A DNA stretch of 64,000 nucleotides from Porphyrobacter sp. (GTDB taxonomy: Bacteria > Pseudomonadota > Alphaproteobacteria > Sphingomonadales > Sphingomonadaceae), in contig WGLN01000003.1 of NCBI GenBank assembly GCA_016125555.1, positions 45,055-109,054 of the forward strand, written 5' to 3'. This document shows positions 18,043 to 26,059 of the stretch, in pieces. Every line of letters starts with the position of its first letter. The stretch's first letter is position 1. The translations under genes were made by a program, and so were the position numbers. The notes beneath the pieces were generated by a model that was not told the origin of the DNA, searched no databases, and was given only the letters and a program-made list of their open reading frames with translations.

Positions 18043-18705
18043 ATGAAACTGATCATCGGCAACAAGAACTATTCGAGCTGGTCGCTGCGCGGCTGGCTCG
18101 CGGCCAAGCAATCGGGCCTCCATTTCGACGAGCTCACCGTGCCGATCATGGGCGAGGAGTGGGACCGGCTGAAGCAGGACATGGGCGAGGTCCAGCCCTC
18201 CAGCGGCAAGGTGCCGGTGCTGTGGGACGGTGAGGCGGTGGTCTGGGACAGCCTCGCGATCCTCGAATATCTCGCCGACAAGGTCGGGCGCGAGCGGTTC
18301 TGGCCCAAGGACGAGGTGGCCCGCGCCATGGCCCGCGCGATGGTCGCGGAAATGCATTCGGGCTACCAGAGCCTGCGCAAGGAAATGCCGATGAACATCC
18401 GCCGGCAGGTGCAGCTTGCCGACGTGTCCGAGCAGACGAAGCACGACATCGTGCGCATTCTCACCCTGTGGGCCGAGGCGCGCGCGCGGCACGGATCGCG
18501 CGGGCCCTATCTGTTCGGAACCTTCGGCGCGGCCGACATCTTTTACGCTCCGGTGGTGACGCGCTTCGTCACCTATGGCATCGGCGTCCCGGGATTCGCC
18601 CAGGCGTACATGCAGGCGATCACCGAGCACGAGTGGATGCGCGAATGGGCCGGAGCGGCCGAGGAAGAACAATGGGTCATCGAACAATTCGAAGTGGTGC
18701 GCTGA
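18043..18705 (+). CDS. Glutathione S-transferase family protein
   Basis: This 220-residue protein has an N-terminal thioredoxin-like domain (MKLIIGNKNYSSWSLRGWLAAKQSG). The glutathione-binding turn is GKVPVLWDGEAVVWDSLAILEYLAD, where VP is the cis-proline pair and DS contacts the glutathione gamma-glutamate. The C-terminal helical domain starts near 90 and includes FGAADIFYAPVVTRF. SSWS at residues 11-14 is the likely catalytic Ser position, as in YfcF-like bacterial GSTs. Its role is probably conjugation or peroxide detoxification, with no substrate visible. The ATG at 18043 begins the domain. The next gene starts inside its 3' end. Confidence 0.9.
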   Translation: MKLIIGNKNYSSWSLRGWLAAKQSGLHFDELTVPIMGEEWDRLKQDMGEVQPSSGKVPVLWDGEAVVWDSLAILEYLADKVGRERFWPKDEVARAMARAMVAEMHSGYQSLRKEMPMNIRRQVQLADVSEQTKHDIVRILTLWAEARARHGSRGPYLFGTFGAADIFYAPVVTRFVTYGIGVPGFAQAYMQAITEHEWMREWAGAAEEEQWVIEQFEVVR

Positions 18706-19580
18706 GGTTTTCGCTGGCGGCGGCGCTGTTGGCGCTGCTGCTCGCCCCGGTGCAGGCGAACGCATGGGGCGCCTACGCCCACCGCAAGACCGCCGAGATC
18801 GCCGAGGCCAATGTCTCGCCCGAGGTGCGCGCGAAGATCGCGCGGCTGCTGCGTTCGGAGAAGGCGCTCGGCACCCCGCAATGCCCGCTCAGGACGCTCG
18901 AAGACGCCGCCGTGTGGCCCGACTGCATCCGCCGCGAGGGCTGGCGCTGGGGCTATACCGCCGCCTGGCATTACCGCACCGCGCCGATCTGCGAGAGTTT
19001 CGATGCGCGCGCCAACTGCCCGGGCGGCAATTGCGTGACCGCGCAGATCACCCGCGCGCACCGCATCCTCGCCGACGAGAGCCTGCCCGCGCCCGTGCGG
19101 CTCGAGGCGCTCGCCTTCATGGTCCACTTCGCGGGCGACGTGCACATGCCGCTGCACTCGGGCGACGACGAGGACCGCGGCGGCAATGATCGCGAGGCCG
19201 ATTACGGGATCATTCCGGGGCTCAACCTGCACTGGATCTGGGACGGCCCGCTCGCCGAGCGGGCGATCAGCGACCCGGCCGATCCCGTGGTGCGGCGCTA
19301 TTCGCCCGCCGAGCGCGCCGAGCTTGCCGGGGGAACGCCCGACGACTGGGGCCGCGAGAGCTGGGAGATCAGCCGCAGCTTCGTCTATCCCACGGCGTTC
19401 CACACGGATGCGCCCTGCGACCGCGACCTCCCGAAAAAGACCGCGCTGACCCAGGAGGACATCGTGCGCGGCGTGCCGATCGCCAGGCGGCGGGTGCAGC
19501 AGGCGGGCCTCAGGATCGCCGACCTGCTGACCAGCGCCTTTGCGCCGGGACCGCTCAAGGTCGGGCAGGGTGGTCGCTAG
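18672..19580 (+). CDS. S1/P1-type nuclease, secreted
   Basis: This 302-residue exported protein belongs to the zinc-dependent S1/P1 single-strand nuclease family. The signal peptide (RFSLAAALLALLLAPVQANA) is followed at once by WGAYAHRKTAEIAE, so the mature N-terminal Trp can serve as a zinc ligand as in P1. Other ligand motifs are WHYRTAP, VHFAGDVHMPLHSGDDEDRGGND and LHWIWDGPL. It would degrade RNA and ssDNA in the periplasm or outside, perhaps for phosphate. The ATG at 18672 lies 34 bases inside the GST gene. The TAG stop is within the CTAG also used by the LysE gene on the other strand. Confidence 0.9.
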   Translation: MGHRTIRSGALRFSLAAALLALLLAPVQANAWGAYAHRKTAEIAEANVSPEVRAKIARLLRSEKALGTPQCPLRTLEDAAVWPDCIRREGWRWGYTAAWHYRTAPICESFDARANCPGGNCVTAQITRAHRILADESLPAPVRLEALAFMVHFAGDVHMPLHSGDDEDRGGNDREADYGIIPGLNLHWIWDGPLAERAISDPADPVVRRYSPAERAELAGGTPDDWGRESWEISRSFVYPTAFHTDAPCDRDLPKKTALTQEDIVRGVPIARRRVQQAGLRIADLLTSAFAPGPLKVGQGGR

Positions 19581-20188
19581 GCGAAGGCCTTGAGGAGAAA
19601 CCACGCGGCGACGCCGAGCATTGCGAGCGCCAGCACCCGCCGCACCGCCCTTGCGCGGGCCTCGGCAAGCAGCAGCGCCCGCACGTGGTCGGAGCCGAGC
19701 ACCAGCACGAGGTGGATCGCGGTGGCGATCGCGACGCTGGTCGCCGCCATCGCCAGACCCTGCCAGAACCCCGGCTGCCCGCCGGGGACGAATTGCGGCA
19801 TCACGGTGAGGAAGAACAGCGCCGCCTTGGGGTTGAGCAGGTTGATGACGAAGCCCGCAAGCGCGTGGCGCTGGCCGCCCGTGCGCGGGATCGCGGCGGG
19901 CGAGCTTTCGCCCGAGCCGCGCCACGCCTCCCACGCGAGCCACGCCATCATCGCCGCCGCCAGAACCGAGACGCCCTGCGTCAGACCGGCTCCTTGGACA
20001 AGGATCAGGCTTGCGGCGAGCACGCTCAGCGCGGCATTGGCAGCGAGGCCCAGCGCGATGCCCGTGATCGCCCCGAGGCCCGCACGCCGTCCCTCGGACA
20101 GGGTCAGCGCCACCAGCCAGCCCATGTTGGGGCCGGGGGTCAGCTCGACCAGCAGCACCGCGAGGGCGAAACCGGCAATGTCGATCAC
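19577..20188 (-). CDS. LysE-family amino-acid exporter
   Basis: This 203-residue inner-membrane protein has about six helices, of the LysE/RhtB translocator type. The family signature near the N-terminus is VELTPGPNMGWLVAL, and the central motif is GFVINLLNPKAALFFLTVMPQFV. Such proteins export lysine, arginine, threonine or homoserine lactones by exchange with protons; specificity is not visible. The GTG start at 20188 overlaps the end of the upstream cupin gene by four bases (GTGA), implying one operon. Its stop is embedded in the CTAG that also ends the S1/P1 nuclease gene. Confidence 0.88.
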   Translation of the reverse strand: MIDIAGFALAVLLVELTPGPNMGWLVALTLSEGRRAGLGAITGIALGLAANAALSVLAASLILVQGAGLTQGVSVLAAAMMAWLAWEAWRGSGESSPAAIPRTGGQRHALAGFVINLLNPKAALFFLTVMPQFVPGGQPGFWQGLAMAATSVAIATAIHLVLVLGSDHVRALLLAEARARAVRRVLALAMLGVAAWFLLKAFA

Positions 20189-20652
20189 GGCAGGCGCTTG
20201 GCCTCGTAGCGCGTCCCGTCCTTGCGGGCATAGCCAGCTGCGTCGAACACCATGTCGATGTCGGGATATTCGCCGCTGTCCGCCGCATCGTCCCCGGCGC
20301 TGATCGCGACATAGACGCAGGGCGCATCCGACCGGTTGTGGAGGTGGTGTCCGTTCTCCTCGCCCGCCGGAAAGGCGAGCACGTCTCCGGGGCCGACCGG
20401 GGTTTCGCCCGCATCGTCGATCAGGACCGCGTGGCCGGAAATCATCACCACCAGTTCGTCTTCCTCGCGGTGCCAGTGGCGCTGCGAGGAAAAGGCCCCC
20501 GGTGCCAGCGTCACGTGGCTCGCGCCCATCCGCATCAGCCCCGCCACCGGTGCGAGGCGGCGATAATGGCGCCCTGCCACCGCGGCGTCGAAGGGCGGGG
20601 GATAGCCGGTCGCATTGGTCTGGGGGATCGCGTCAAGATCGAGCTTGGGCAT
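20185..20652 (-). CDS. Cupin-domain protein
   Basis: This 155-residue cytoplasmic protein contains one cupin barrel at about 45-125. Motif 1 is QRHWHREEDELVVMISGHAVLI, with two His and one Glu as likely metal ligands. Motif 2 is AGEENGHHLHNRSDAPC, with the closing His. The C-terminus (PDIDMVFDAAGYARKDGTRYEAKRLP) recurs in cupins often placed beside transporters, as far as I recall. The function could be sensing or binding a small polar ligand. It is cotranscribed with the LysE exporter and divergent from dapE, with 30 bases between. Confidence 0.82.
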   Translation of the reverse strand: MPKLDLDAIPQTNATGYPPPFDAAVAGRHYRRLAPVAGLMRMGASHVTLAPGAFSSQRHWHREEDELVVMISGHAVLIDDAGETPVGPGDVLAFPAGEENGHHLHNRSDAPCVYVAISAGDDAADSGEYPDIDMVFDAAGYARKDGTRYEAKRLP

Positions 20653-20682
20653 TCTCGGGAACTCCTGCTAGGCGGAGCAGCA

Positions 20683-21837
20683 ATGAGCGACGTTCTCGAC
20701 CTTGCCAAGCGCCTGATTGCCGCGCCCAGCGTGACGCCCGCCAGCGGCGCGGTCTTCGACGAACTGGAGGCGATGCTCGCCCCGCTCGGCTTCGCGGTGC
20801 ACCGCTTCACCCGCGGCGAGGGGCCGGAGGGGAGCGACGAGGCCCCGGTCGAGAACCTGCTGGCGATCCGCCAAGGCCCGGCGGGCTCGCGCCACTTCGC
20901 CTTCGCCGGCCACCTCGACGTGGTGCCGCCGGGGGAGGGGTGGGCGTCCGATCCCTTCGTGCCCGAGGTGCGCGGGGAGCTGCTCCACGGGCGCGGCGCG
21001 GTCGACATGAAGGGCGCGATCGCGGCAATGGTCGCCGCCGCCGCCGAGGTGCCGCAGGACGCCGGGACGATCAGCTTCCTCATCACCGGCGACGAGGAAG
21101 GCCCCGCGCTCCACGGCACCCGCGCGCTGATCGAGTGCATGGAGGCGGACGGAATCCGCCCCGACCTCTGCCTTGTCGGCGAGCCGACCTCGGTCCACCG
21201 CTTGGGCGACATGGTGAAGATCGGGCGGCGCGGATCGGTCAACATCTGGATCGAGGTCGAAGGGACGCAGGGCCACGTCGCCTATCCGCACCTTGCCGAC
21301 AATCCGCTGCCGAAGCTGGTGGCGATCCTTTCAGAACTCGGCGCGCTCACGCTCGACACCGGCACCGACTGGTTCCAGCCCTCCAATCTCGAGATCACCG
21401 ACATCAATGTCGGCAACCGCGCGCACAACGTCATCCCGGCCAAGGGCGAGGCGCGCATCTCGATCCGCTTCAACGACCTCCATTCCGGCCAGAGCCTGTC
21501 CGAACGCGTCTCAGCCATCGCCGAGAGGCACGGCGGCAGGGCGCGGCCCGTGATCTCGGGCGAGCCTTTCCTGACCGAGCCGGGGGCGTTCTCGGCGCTG
21601 GTCAGCGCGGCGGTCGCGGCCGAGACCGGCATCACGCCGGAGCTTTCCACCACCGGCGGCACTTCGGACGCGCGCTTCCTGCGCGCGGTCTGCCCTGTGA
21701 TCGAGTTCGGCCTCACCAACGCGACCATGCACAAGCGCGACGAGGCCGTGGCAATCCCCGATCTCGCCGTGCTCGCGCGCATCTATGCCCGCATCGCGCG
21801 CGCCGCGCTGGCGCTTGCAGAAAGGACCGTGTCTTGA
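20683..21837 (+). CDS. dapE: Succinyl-diaminopimelate desuccinylase
   Basis: This M20-family zinc hydrolase of the succinylase lysine/diaminopimelate pathway releases succinate from N-succinyl-LL-diaminopimelate. It is 384 residues long. Metal-site motifs are FAFAGHLDVVPPG, GRGAVDMKGAIAAM, ITGDEEGPALHGT and LVGEPTS. TTGGTSDARFL and FGLTNATMHKRDEAV close the catalytic domain. The dimerisation domain is inserted at about 175-290 (GHVAYPHLADNP). The ATG at 20683 has GGCGGAG upstream. The stop overlaps the TTG start of the following transporter gene. dapB of the same pathway lies 3 kb downstream. Confidence 0.95.
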   Translation: MSDVLDLAKRLIAAPSVTPASGAVFDELEAMLAPLGFAVHRFTRGEGPEGSDEAPVENLLAIRQGPAGSRHFAFAGHLDVVPPGEGWASDPFVPEVRGELLHGRGAVDMKGAIAAMVAAAAEVPQDAGTISFLITGDEEGPALHGTRALIECMEADGIRPDLCLVGEPTSVHRLGDMVKIGRRGSVNIWIEVEGTQGHVAYPHLADNPLPKLVAILSELGALTLDTGTDWFQPSNLEITDINVGNRAHNVIPAKGEARISIRFNDLHSGQSLSERVSAIAERHGGRARPVISGEPFLTEPGAFSALVSAAVAAETGITPELSTTGGTSDARFLRAVCPVIEFGLTNATMHKRDEAVAIPDLAVLARIYARIARAALALAERTVS

Positions 21838-23069
21838 GCTTCTGGTTCCGCATCCCCCTGTGGCAGCGCGTCATCGGCGCGCTGGTGCTCGGCATCCTGC
21901 TCGGCCGTCTCTGGGGGCCTGAGGCGGAGAGCATCAAGATCATCGGCGACGTGTTCATCGCCTTCATCAAGATGCTGGTCGTGCCGTTGATCTTCTTCAG
22001 CCTCGTCGCCGGCGTGGCGAGCATCGGCGACCTGAGGAAGCTCGGGAGCGTCGGCTGGCGGGCGATGCTGCTGTTCGTGGTGACCGGGCAGCTGGCGGTG
22101 TGGCTCGGCCTCGCGCTCGGCACGCTGATCGCGCCCGGCGTGGGCGTCGACACCACCGCGCTGACGATGGGCACGCCGCCGGCGCCAACCGAGACGAGCT
22201 GGCGCGACATGGTGCTCGGCATGATTCCGCAGAGCCCGGTCAAGGTGATGGCCGACGTCAACGTCCTGCCGCTGATCGTCTTCTCGCTGCTGATCGGGAT
22301 CGGCATCCTGATGGCCGAGAAGGAGGGCGAACCCGCGCTCAAGATCTTCGAGAGCGGCAGCGTGGTGATGCAGAAGGTCACCATGGTGGTGATGGAACTG
22401 ACCCCCTTCGGCGTCTTCGCGCTGATGGCCTGGGTCGCCGGCACGCTGGGCTTCGATGCGCTCGCGGCGCTCGGCAAGCTGGTGTTCCTGAACTATCTCG
22501 GCTGCCTGCTGATCATCGCCCTGATCTATGGCGGGATGCTCAAGCTGATTGCCAAGGTGCCCGTGGTGGGTTTCCTGCGCGGCATGATCGATGCCATTGC
22601 GGTCAGCTATTCCACGGCCAGCTCCAACGCGACCCTGCCGGTGACATTGCGCTGCGCCGAGCGCAATCTGGGCGTGTCGAACTCGGTGGCGAGCTTCATC
22701 ATCAGCCTCGGCGCGACGGTGAACATGAACGGCACCGCGATGTATCTCGGCCTCGCCACGCTGTTCGGCGCGCAGATTTTCGGCGTCGACCTGTCCTGGG
22801 GCGACTACGGGATGATCGCGCTGCTCGGGACGCTCGGCGCGGTGGGCGCGGCGGGGATTCCCGGAGCGGGGCTCATCATGATGGCGCTGGTGTTCAGCGC
22901 GGTCGACGTGCCGCTCGAGACGATCGCCTTCGTCGCGGGCGTCGACCGGATCATGGACATGATGCGCACCACCACCAACATCACCGGCGATGCGGCGGTG
23001 GCGGTGACCGTGGCGAGCCTGACCGGCGAACTCGACCGGGCCGAACTGATCAGCGCGGACGACGTGTGA
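21834..23069 (+). CDS. Dicarboxylate/amino-acid:cation symporter (DAACS family)
   Basis: This 411-residue integral membrane protein of the GltP/DctA fold imports C4-dicarboxylates, glutamate or aspartate with Na+ or H+. Key motifs are IAFIKMLVVPLIFFSLVAGV, the hairpin-1 serine-rich tip SYSTASSNATLP, the NMNGTAMYLG sodium-binding motif, GIPGAG of hairpin 2, and VDRIMDMMRTTTNITGDAA near the end. I use TTG 21834 (TTGA overlap with the dapE stop) because AGAAAGGA is placed at normal distance and the protein begins SFWFRIPLWQRV, typical for the family. Coupling to dapE suggests a link between amino-acid uptake and lysine/cell-wall synthesis, but this is inference. Confidence 0.9.
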   Translation: MSFWFRIPLWQRVIGALVLGILLGRLWGPEAESIKIIGDVFIAFIKMLVVPLIFFSLVAGVASIGDLRKLGSVGWRAMLLFVVTGQLAVWLGLALGTLIAPGVGVDTTALTMGTPPAPTETSWRDMVLGMIPQSPVKVMADVNVLPLIVFSLLIGIGILMAEKEGEPALKIFESGSVVMQKVTMVVMELTPFGVFALMAWVAGTLGFDALAALGKLVFLNYLGCLLIIALIYGGMLKLIAKVPVVGFLRGMIDAIAVSYSTASSNATLPVTLRCAERNLGVSNSVASFIISLGATVNMNGTAMYLGLATLFGAQIFGVDLSWGDYGMIALLGTLGAVGAAGIPGAGLIMMALVFSAVDVPLETIAFVAGVDRIMDMMRTTTNITGDAAVAVTVASLTGELDRAELISADDV

Positions 23070-23087
23070 GGCTGCCCCGCGGCGCGG

Positions 23088-23501
23088 CTACTTCGCGTCG
23101 CGGATGTATTCCACCGGCACGAACTTGCCGAGGCCGCACCCCACGCCCCGCTCGGGCTGGCCTCCGGTGGTGCGCAGCACGTAGATGATGTCGGTGTTGC
23201 ACAGCCGGTCGGTCTGCGTGTTGTAGGTGAAGGCCCTTTCGAAGCCGAGGCCGGGGCATTCGGATGGCAGGACGCTGCGATAGATCTTGCCGCCGCGCAT
23301 CTCGAAATCGATGACCCGGTCGGACTGCACCCGGCTCTGCAGGATCGTGCTCCGGCTGATGCAGTTCTGCCCTTCGCCCAAGACCTTCACCGCGGGCGCA
23401 TCGGCGGCGGGATCGGTGGCTGCGGCTTGGCGTTCGACGGGGGCGCAGGCGATGGTGGCCGCGAGGCCGGCGAGCGCGAGCGGAAGGATAGGTCGGTGCA
23501 T
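23088..23501 (-). CDS. Secreted lipoprotein-like protein, DUF6491-like
   Basis: This 137-residue exported protein has an N-terminal signal (ILPLALAGLAATIACAP), with a Cys placed as in a lipobox (TIAC). The mature part has NCISRSTILQSRVQSDRVIDFEM, SECPGLGFERAF, CNTDIIYVLRT and GCGLGKFVPVEYI. This cysteine and strand pattern resembles proteins I recall as DUF6491, of unknown role. GAGGAG is at a good distance before the ATG at 23501. It follows nth by 50 bases on the same strand and is convergent with the symporter gene. Confidence 0.7.
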   Translation of the reverse strand: MHRPILPLALAGLAATIACAPVERQAAATDPAADAPAVKVLGEGQNCISRSTILQSRVQSDRVIDFEMRGGKIYRSVLPSECPGLGFERAFTYNTQTDRLCNTDIIYVLRTTGGQPERGVGCGLGKFVPVEYIRDAK

Positions 23502-23551
23502 CGTGGCGGCTCCTCTTCTTGGGGACAGCGCCGTGCCCGGACGGGCAGGCG

Positions 23552-24214
23552 TCATCCGCTCTGTTTGCCCCCGCCCGGCGCTTGTAGCACCTTTTTGCGA
23601 TAGCTGCACAGGTCAACCACCGGGCAGCGCCAGCATTCGGGCGTCCGCGCCTTGCAGACATAGCGGCCGTGGAGGATCAGCCAGTGGTGCGCGTGCAGGC
23701 GGAAGGGTTGGGGGACGCGCTTTTCCAGCTTCGCCTCGACCTGATCGGGGGTCTTGCCCTTGGCGAGCCCGGTGCGGTTGCCGACCCGGAAGATGTGGGT
23801 GTCGACCGCGAATGTCTCCTGCCCGAACCAGCAGTTGAGCACGACATTGGCGGTCTTGCGCCCGACGCCGGGCAGCCGCACGAGATCCTCGCGGGTGTCG
23901 GGCACCTCGCCGCCGTATTCGTCGACCAGCAGCCGGGAGAGGGCGATCACGTTCTTGGCCTTCGAGTTGAACAGGCCGATGGTCTTGATGTGCGCCTTCA
24001 GCCCCTCCTCGCCGAGGTCGAGCATCTCCTGCGGCGTCCTGATCTTGGCGAACAGCGCGCGGGTCGCCTTGTTGACCCCGACATCGGTCGCCTGCGCCGA
24101 AAGCGCCACGGCGACGACGAGCTGAAAGGCGTTGCCGTATTCCAGCTCGGTCTCGGGCGCGGGGTTTTCCTCCGCGAGACGGCGGAAGAACTCGAAGATC
24201 TGGTCCCTGGTCAT
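23552..24214 (-). CDS. nth: Endonuclease III (DNA glycosylase/AP lyase)
   Basis: This base-excision repair enzyme removes oxidised pyrimidines. It is 220 residues long. The helix-hairpin-helix is LPGVGRKTANVV, with the catalytic Lys in GRKTA and the catalytic Asp in AVDTHIFRV. A 4Fe-4S cluster site of the form Cys-x6-Cys-x2-Cys-x5-Cys (CKARTPECWRCPVVDLC) is complete. The N-terminal helix region (LVVAVALSAQATD) is normal. It follows dapB by 10 bases on the same strand, so the two are cotranscribed. No substrate-range difference can be read from the sequence. Confidence 0.95.
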   Translation of the reverse strand: MTRDQIFEFFRRLAEENPAPETELEYGNAFQLVVAVALSAQATDVGVNKATRALFAKIRTPQEMLDLGEEGLKAHIKTIGLFNSKAKNVIALSRLLVDEYGGEVPDTREDLVRLPGVGRKTANVVLNCWFGQETFAVDTHIFRVGNRTGLAKGKTPDQVEAKLEKRVPQPFRLHAHHWLILHGRYVCKARTPECWRCPVVDLCSYRKKVLQAPGGGKQSG

Positions 24215-24224
24215 CGCTGCCGCG

Positions 24225-24959
24225 TCACAGCCCCAGCAGGTCGTTCATGGTGTAGCGCCCCGCGGGACGCCCGGCGAGCCACACGGCCGCCTTCACCGCC
24301 CCGCGCGCGAAGATCATCCGGCTCTCCGCCGAGTGCGAAAGCGTGAGGCGCTCCTCCGGTCCGGCGAAGATTACCGAATGCTCGCCCGCGACCGTGCCGC
24401 CGCGCAGGGTGGCAAAGCCGATCGCGCCTTCGGTGCGCGCGCCGGTCATCCCGTGCCGGCCGCTCTCCATGTTGGCGGCAAGATCGATCCCGCGCCCCTC
24501 GGCCGCCGCTTCGCCGAGCAGCTTCGCCGTGCCCGAGGGCGCATCGACCTTCATGCGGTGGTGCATTTCCAGCACCTCGATGTCCCAATCCGTCCCCAAT
24601 CGCGACGCCGCCTCGCGCACGAGATGGGCGAGCAGCGTCACGCCGAGCGAGAAGTTGCCCGATTGCAGCACCGGCACCGCGCGCGCCGCCGCGTCGAGCT
24701 GCGCGAAGTGCGTCTCGCCGAGTCCGGTCGTGCCGACCACGATCGGCTTGCCCGCCACCCGCGCTGCCTTGAGGTTGTGCTCGAGCGCGTCGGGCGCGGA
24801 AAAATCGACCAGAACGTCGCATTGCACCGCCAGCGGCCCGATATCACCCCCGGCATCGACGCCGACGCACAATTCGTGCCCGGCCTCGGCGATCGCGGTC
24901 TCGAGCGCCTGTCCCATCCGGCCCTTGTGTCCGATCACCCCGAATTTCAGCTGTGCCAT
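24225..24959 (-). CDS. dapB: 4-hydroxy-tetrahydrodipicolinate reductase
   Basis: This NAD(P)H-dependent enzyme of lysine and meso-diaminopimelate synthesis is 244 residues long. The dinucleotide site is VIGHKGRMGQAL near residues 8-19, with DVLVDFSAPDALEHN and GTTGL following. The catalytic and substrate region is EVLEMHHRMKVDAPSGTAKLLGEA, containing the HH and K(x)DAPSGTA signatures. It starts at ATG 24959, only 19 bases from the divergent sirtuin start. It is first of dapB-nth-DUF6491. dapE in the neighbourhood acts later in the same pathway. Confidence 0.96.
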   Translation of the reverse strand: MAQLKFGVIGHKGRMGQALETAIAEAGHELCVGVDAGGDIGPLAVQCDVLVDFSAPDALEHNLKAARVAGKPIVVGTTGLGETHFAQLDAAARAVPVLQSGNFSLGVTLLAHLVREAASRLGTDWDIEVLEMHHRMKVDAPSGTAKLLGEAAAEGRGIDLAANMESGRHGMTGARTEGAIGFATLRGGTVAGEHSVIFAGPEERLTLSHSAESRMIFARGAVKAAVWLAGRPAGRYTMNDLLGL

Positions 24960-24978
24960 TGCCACGCCTCTTGCGAAC

Positions 24979-25704
24979 ATGCTTGATGGCCTCATGGCAC
25001 AGGTCGAACGCATCGTCATCCTCACCGGCGCGGGGATTTCCGCCGAGAGCGGGATTGACACCTTCCGCGATGCAGGTGGGCTGTGGGAGCAGCACCGCGT
25101 CGAGGATGTCGCAACGCCAGAGGGTTTCGCGAGGAACCCCGATCTGGTGCTTGCCTTCTACGACATGCGCCGCGCCGCGCTGGCGGATGTGGCGCCCAAC
25201 CCTGCCCACCGCGCACTCGCACGTCTGGAGCGCGAGTTTCCCGGCGAGGTGCTGCTGGTGACGCAGAATGTCGACGATCTCCACGAACGCGGCGGCAGCG
25301 CAAACGTGCTGCACATGCACGGCGCGCTCAAGAGCGCGCTGTGCACGGCTTGCGAGACGCGCTCGCCGTGGCTCGAAAGCCTCGGCGCCCGCCCCCCGTG
25401 TCCGGTTTGCCAGGCGCCCAGCCTGCGGCCCGATGTCGTCTGGTTCGGCGAGATGCCCTACGAAATGGCGCGCATCTACCGCGCCCTGGAGAGCTGCGAC
25501 CTGTTCGTCAGCATCGGCACCAGCGGGGCGGTCTATCCCGCCGCGGGCTTCGTCGCCGAGGCACGCAGCAACGGCGCGCGGTGCCTCGAACTCAATCTCG
25601 AACCCAGCGAGGGTTCGCGCCTGTTCCACGAAACGCGTCTCGGCCCGGCCAGCGTGGTTGTGCCCGCTTGGGTCGAGGAAGTGCTCAGTCGGGCGGAAGA
25701 TTAG
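24979..25704 (+). CDS. cobB: NAD-dependent protein deacylase, class III sirtuin
   Basis: This 241-residue sirtuin removes acyl groups from lysines with NAD. Motifs are ILTGAGISAESGIDTFRDAGGLW, TQNVDDLHERGG, MHGAL with the catalytic His, a zinc site of four Cys (CTAC and CPVC), VVWFGEMPY and SIGTSGAVYPAAGF. FYDMRR supplies the Tyr-x-x-Arg pair that in SIRT5/CobB-type enzymes binds succinyl or malonyl groups, so desuccinylation is likely. The start is ATG 24979, with 24994 possible. The 3' end overlaps a small membrane-protein gene on the other strand by 20 bases. Targets such as acetyl-CoA synthetase are not in this window. Confidence 0.93.
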   Translation: MLDGLMAQVERIVILTGAGISAESGIDTFRDAGGLWEQHRVEDVATPEGFARNPDLVLAFYDMRRAALADVAPNPAHRALARLEREFPGEVLLVTQNVDDLHERGGSANVLHMHGALKSALCTACETRSPWLESLGARPPCPVCQAPSLRPDVVWFGEMPYEMARIYRALESCDLFVSIGTSGAVYPAAGFVAEARSNGARCLELNLEPSEGSRLFHETRLGPASVVVPAWVEEVLSRAED

Positions 25705-25951
25705 GCGTCGGCGGGTTGGCGCCGCGCTGCTTGCTCCACGCCCGGCCGGATTCGCTCTCGACGTCCTCACTGGGCGTGGTCGGGCGCACGTCCTCCTTCC
25801 CGGCGGCGGCCTGCCTTCGTCCGCGCTCGGCCACCGCCGCGTCCTCGTGGCGGTCGCGGGCACGGCGGGTGCGCGCCAGCACCACGGCGCCGATGATCAG
25901 CACCGCGCCGATCGTGAACACGGCGAGGATCATGACGATGTCTTTGTCCAT
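25685..25951 (-). CDS. Small single-pass membrane protein
   Basis: This 88-residue protein has an N-terminal membrane helix (about 5-26: IVMILAVFTIGAVLIIGAVVL) followed by a charged, Arg/Glu-rich cytoplasmic tail that ends in a Pro/Asn segment. No family is recognised. ATG 25951 has an upstream AAAGGAGCTCC, a near-perfect ribosome-binding site (minus strand), which is the main evidence that it is real. The last 20 bases overlap the end of the sirtuin gene on the opposite strand. About 108 bases separate it from the ThiF-like gene upstream on the same strand. Its role is unknown. Confidence 0.7.
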   Translation of the reverse strand: MDKDIVMILAVFTIGAVLIIGAVVLARTRRARDRHEDAAVAERGRRQAAAGKEDVRPTTPSEDVESESGRAWSKQRGANPPTPNLPPD

Positions 25952-26059
25952 CCCGGAGCTCCTTTGGCTGGGCCAAGTCGAGCACGGGCGCGCAGGGAAT
26001 GTTCCGCCGGTCAGCCGCTTACGGGCCGCGGCGTGGCCCGGGCGGGGCAGGCCGAGGGC

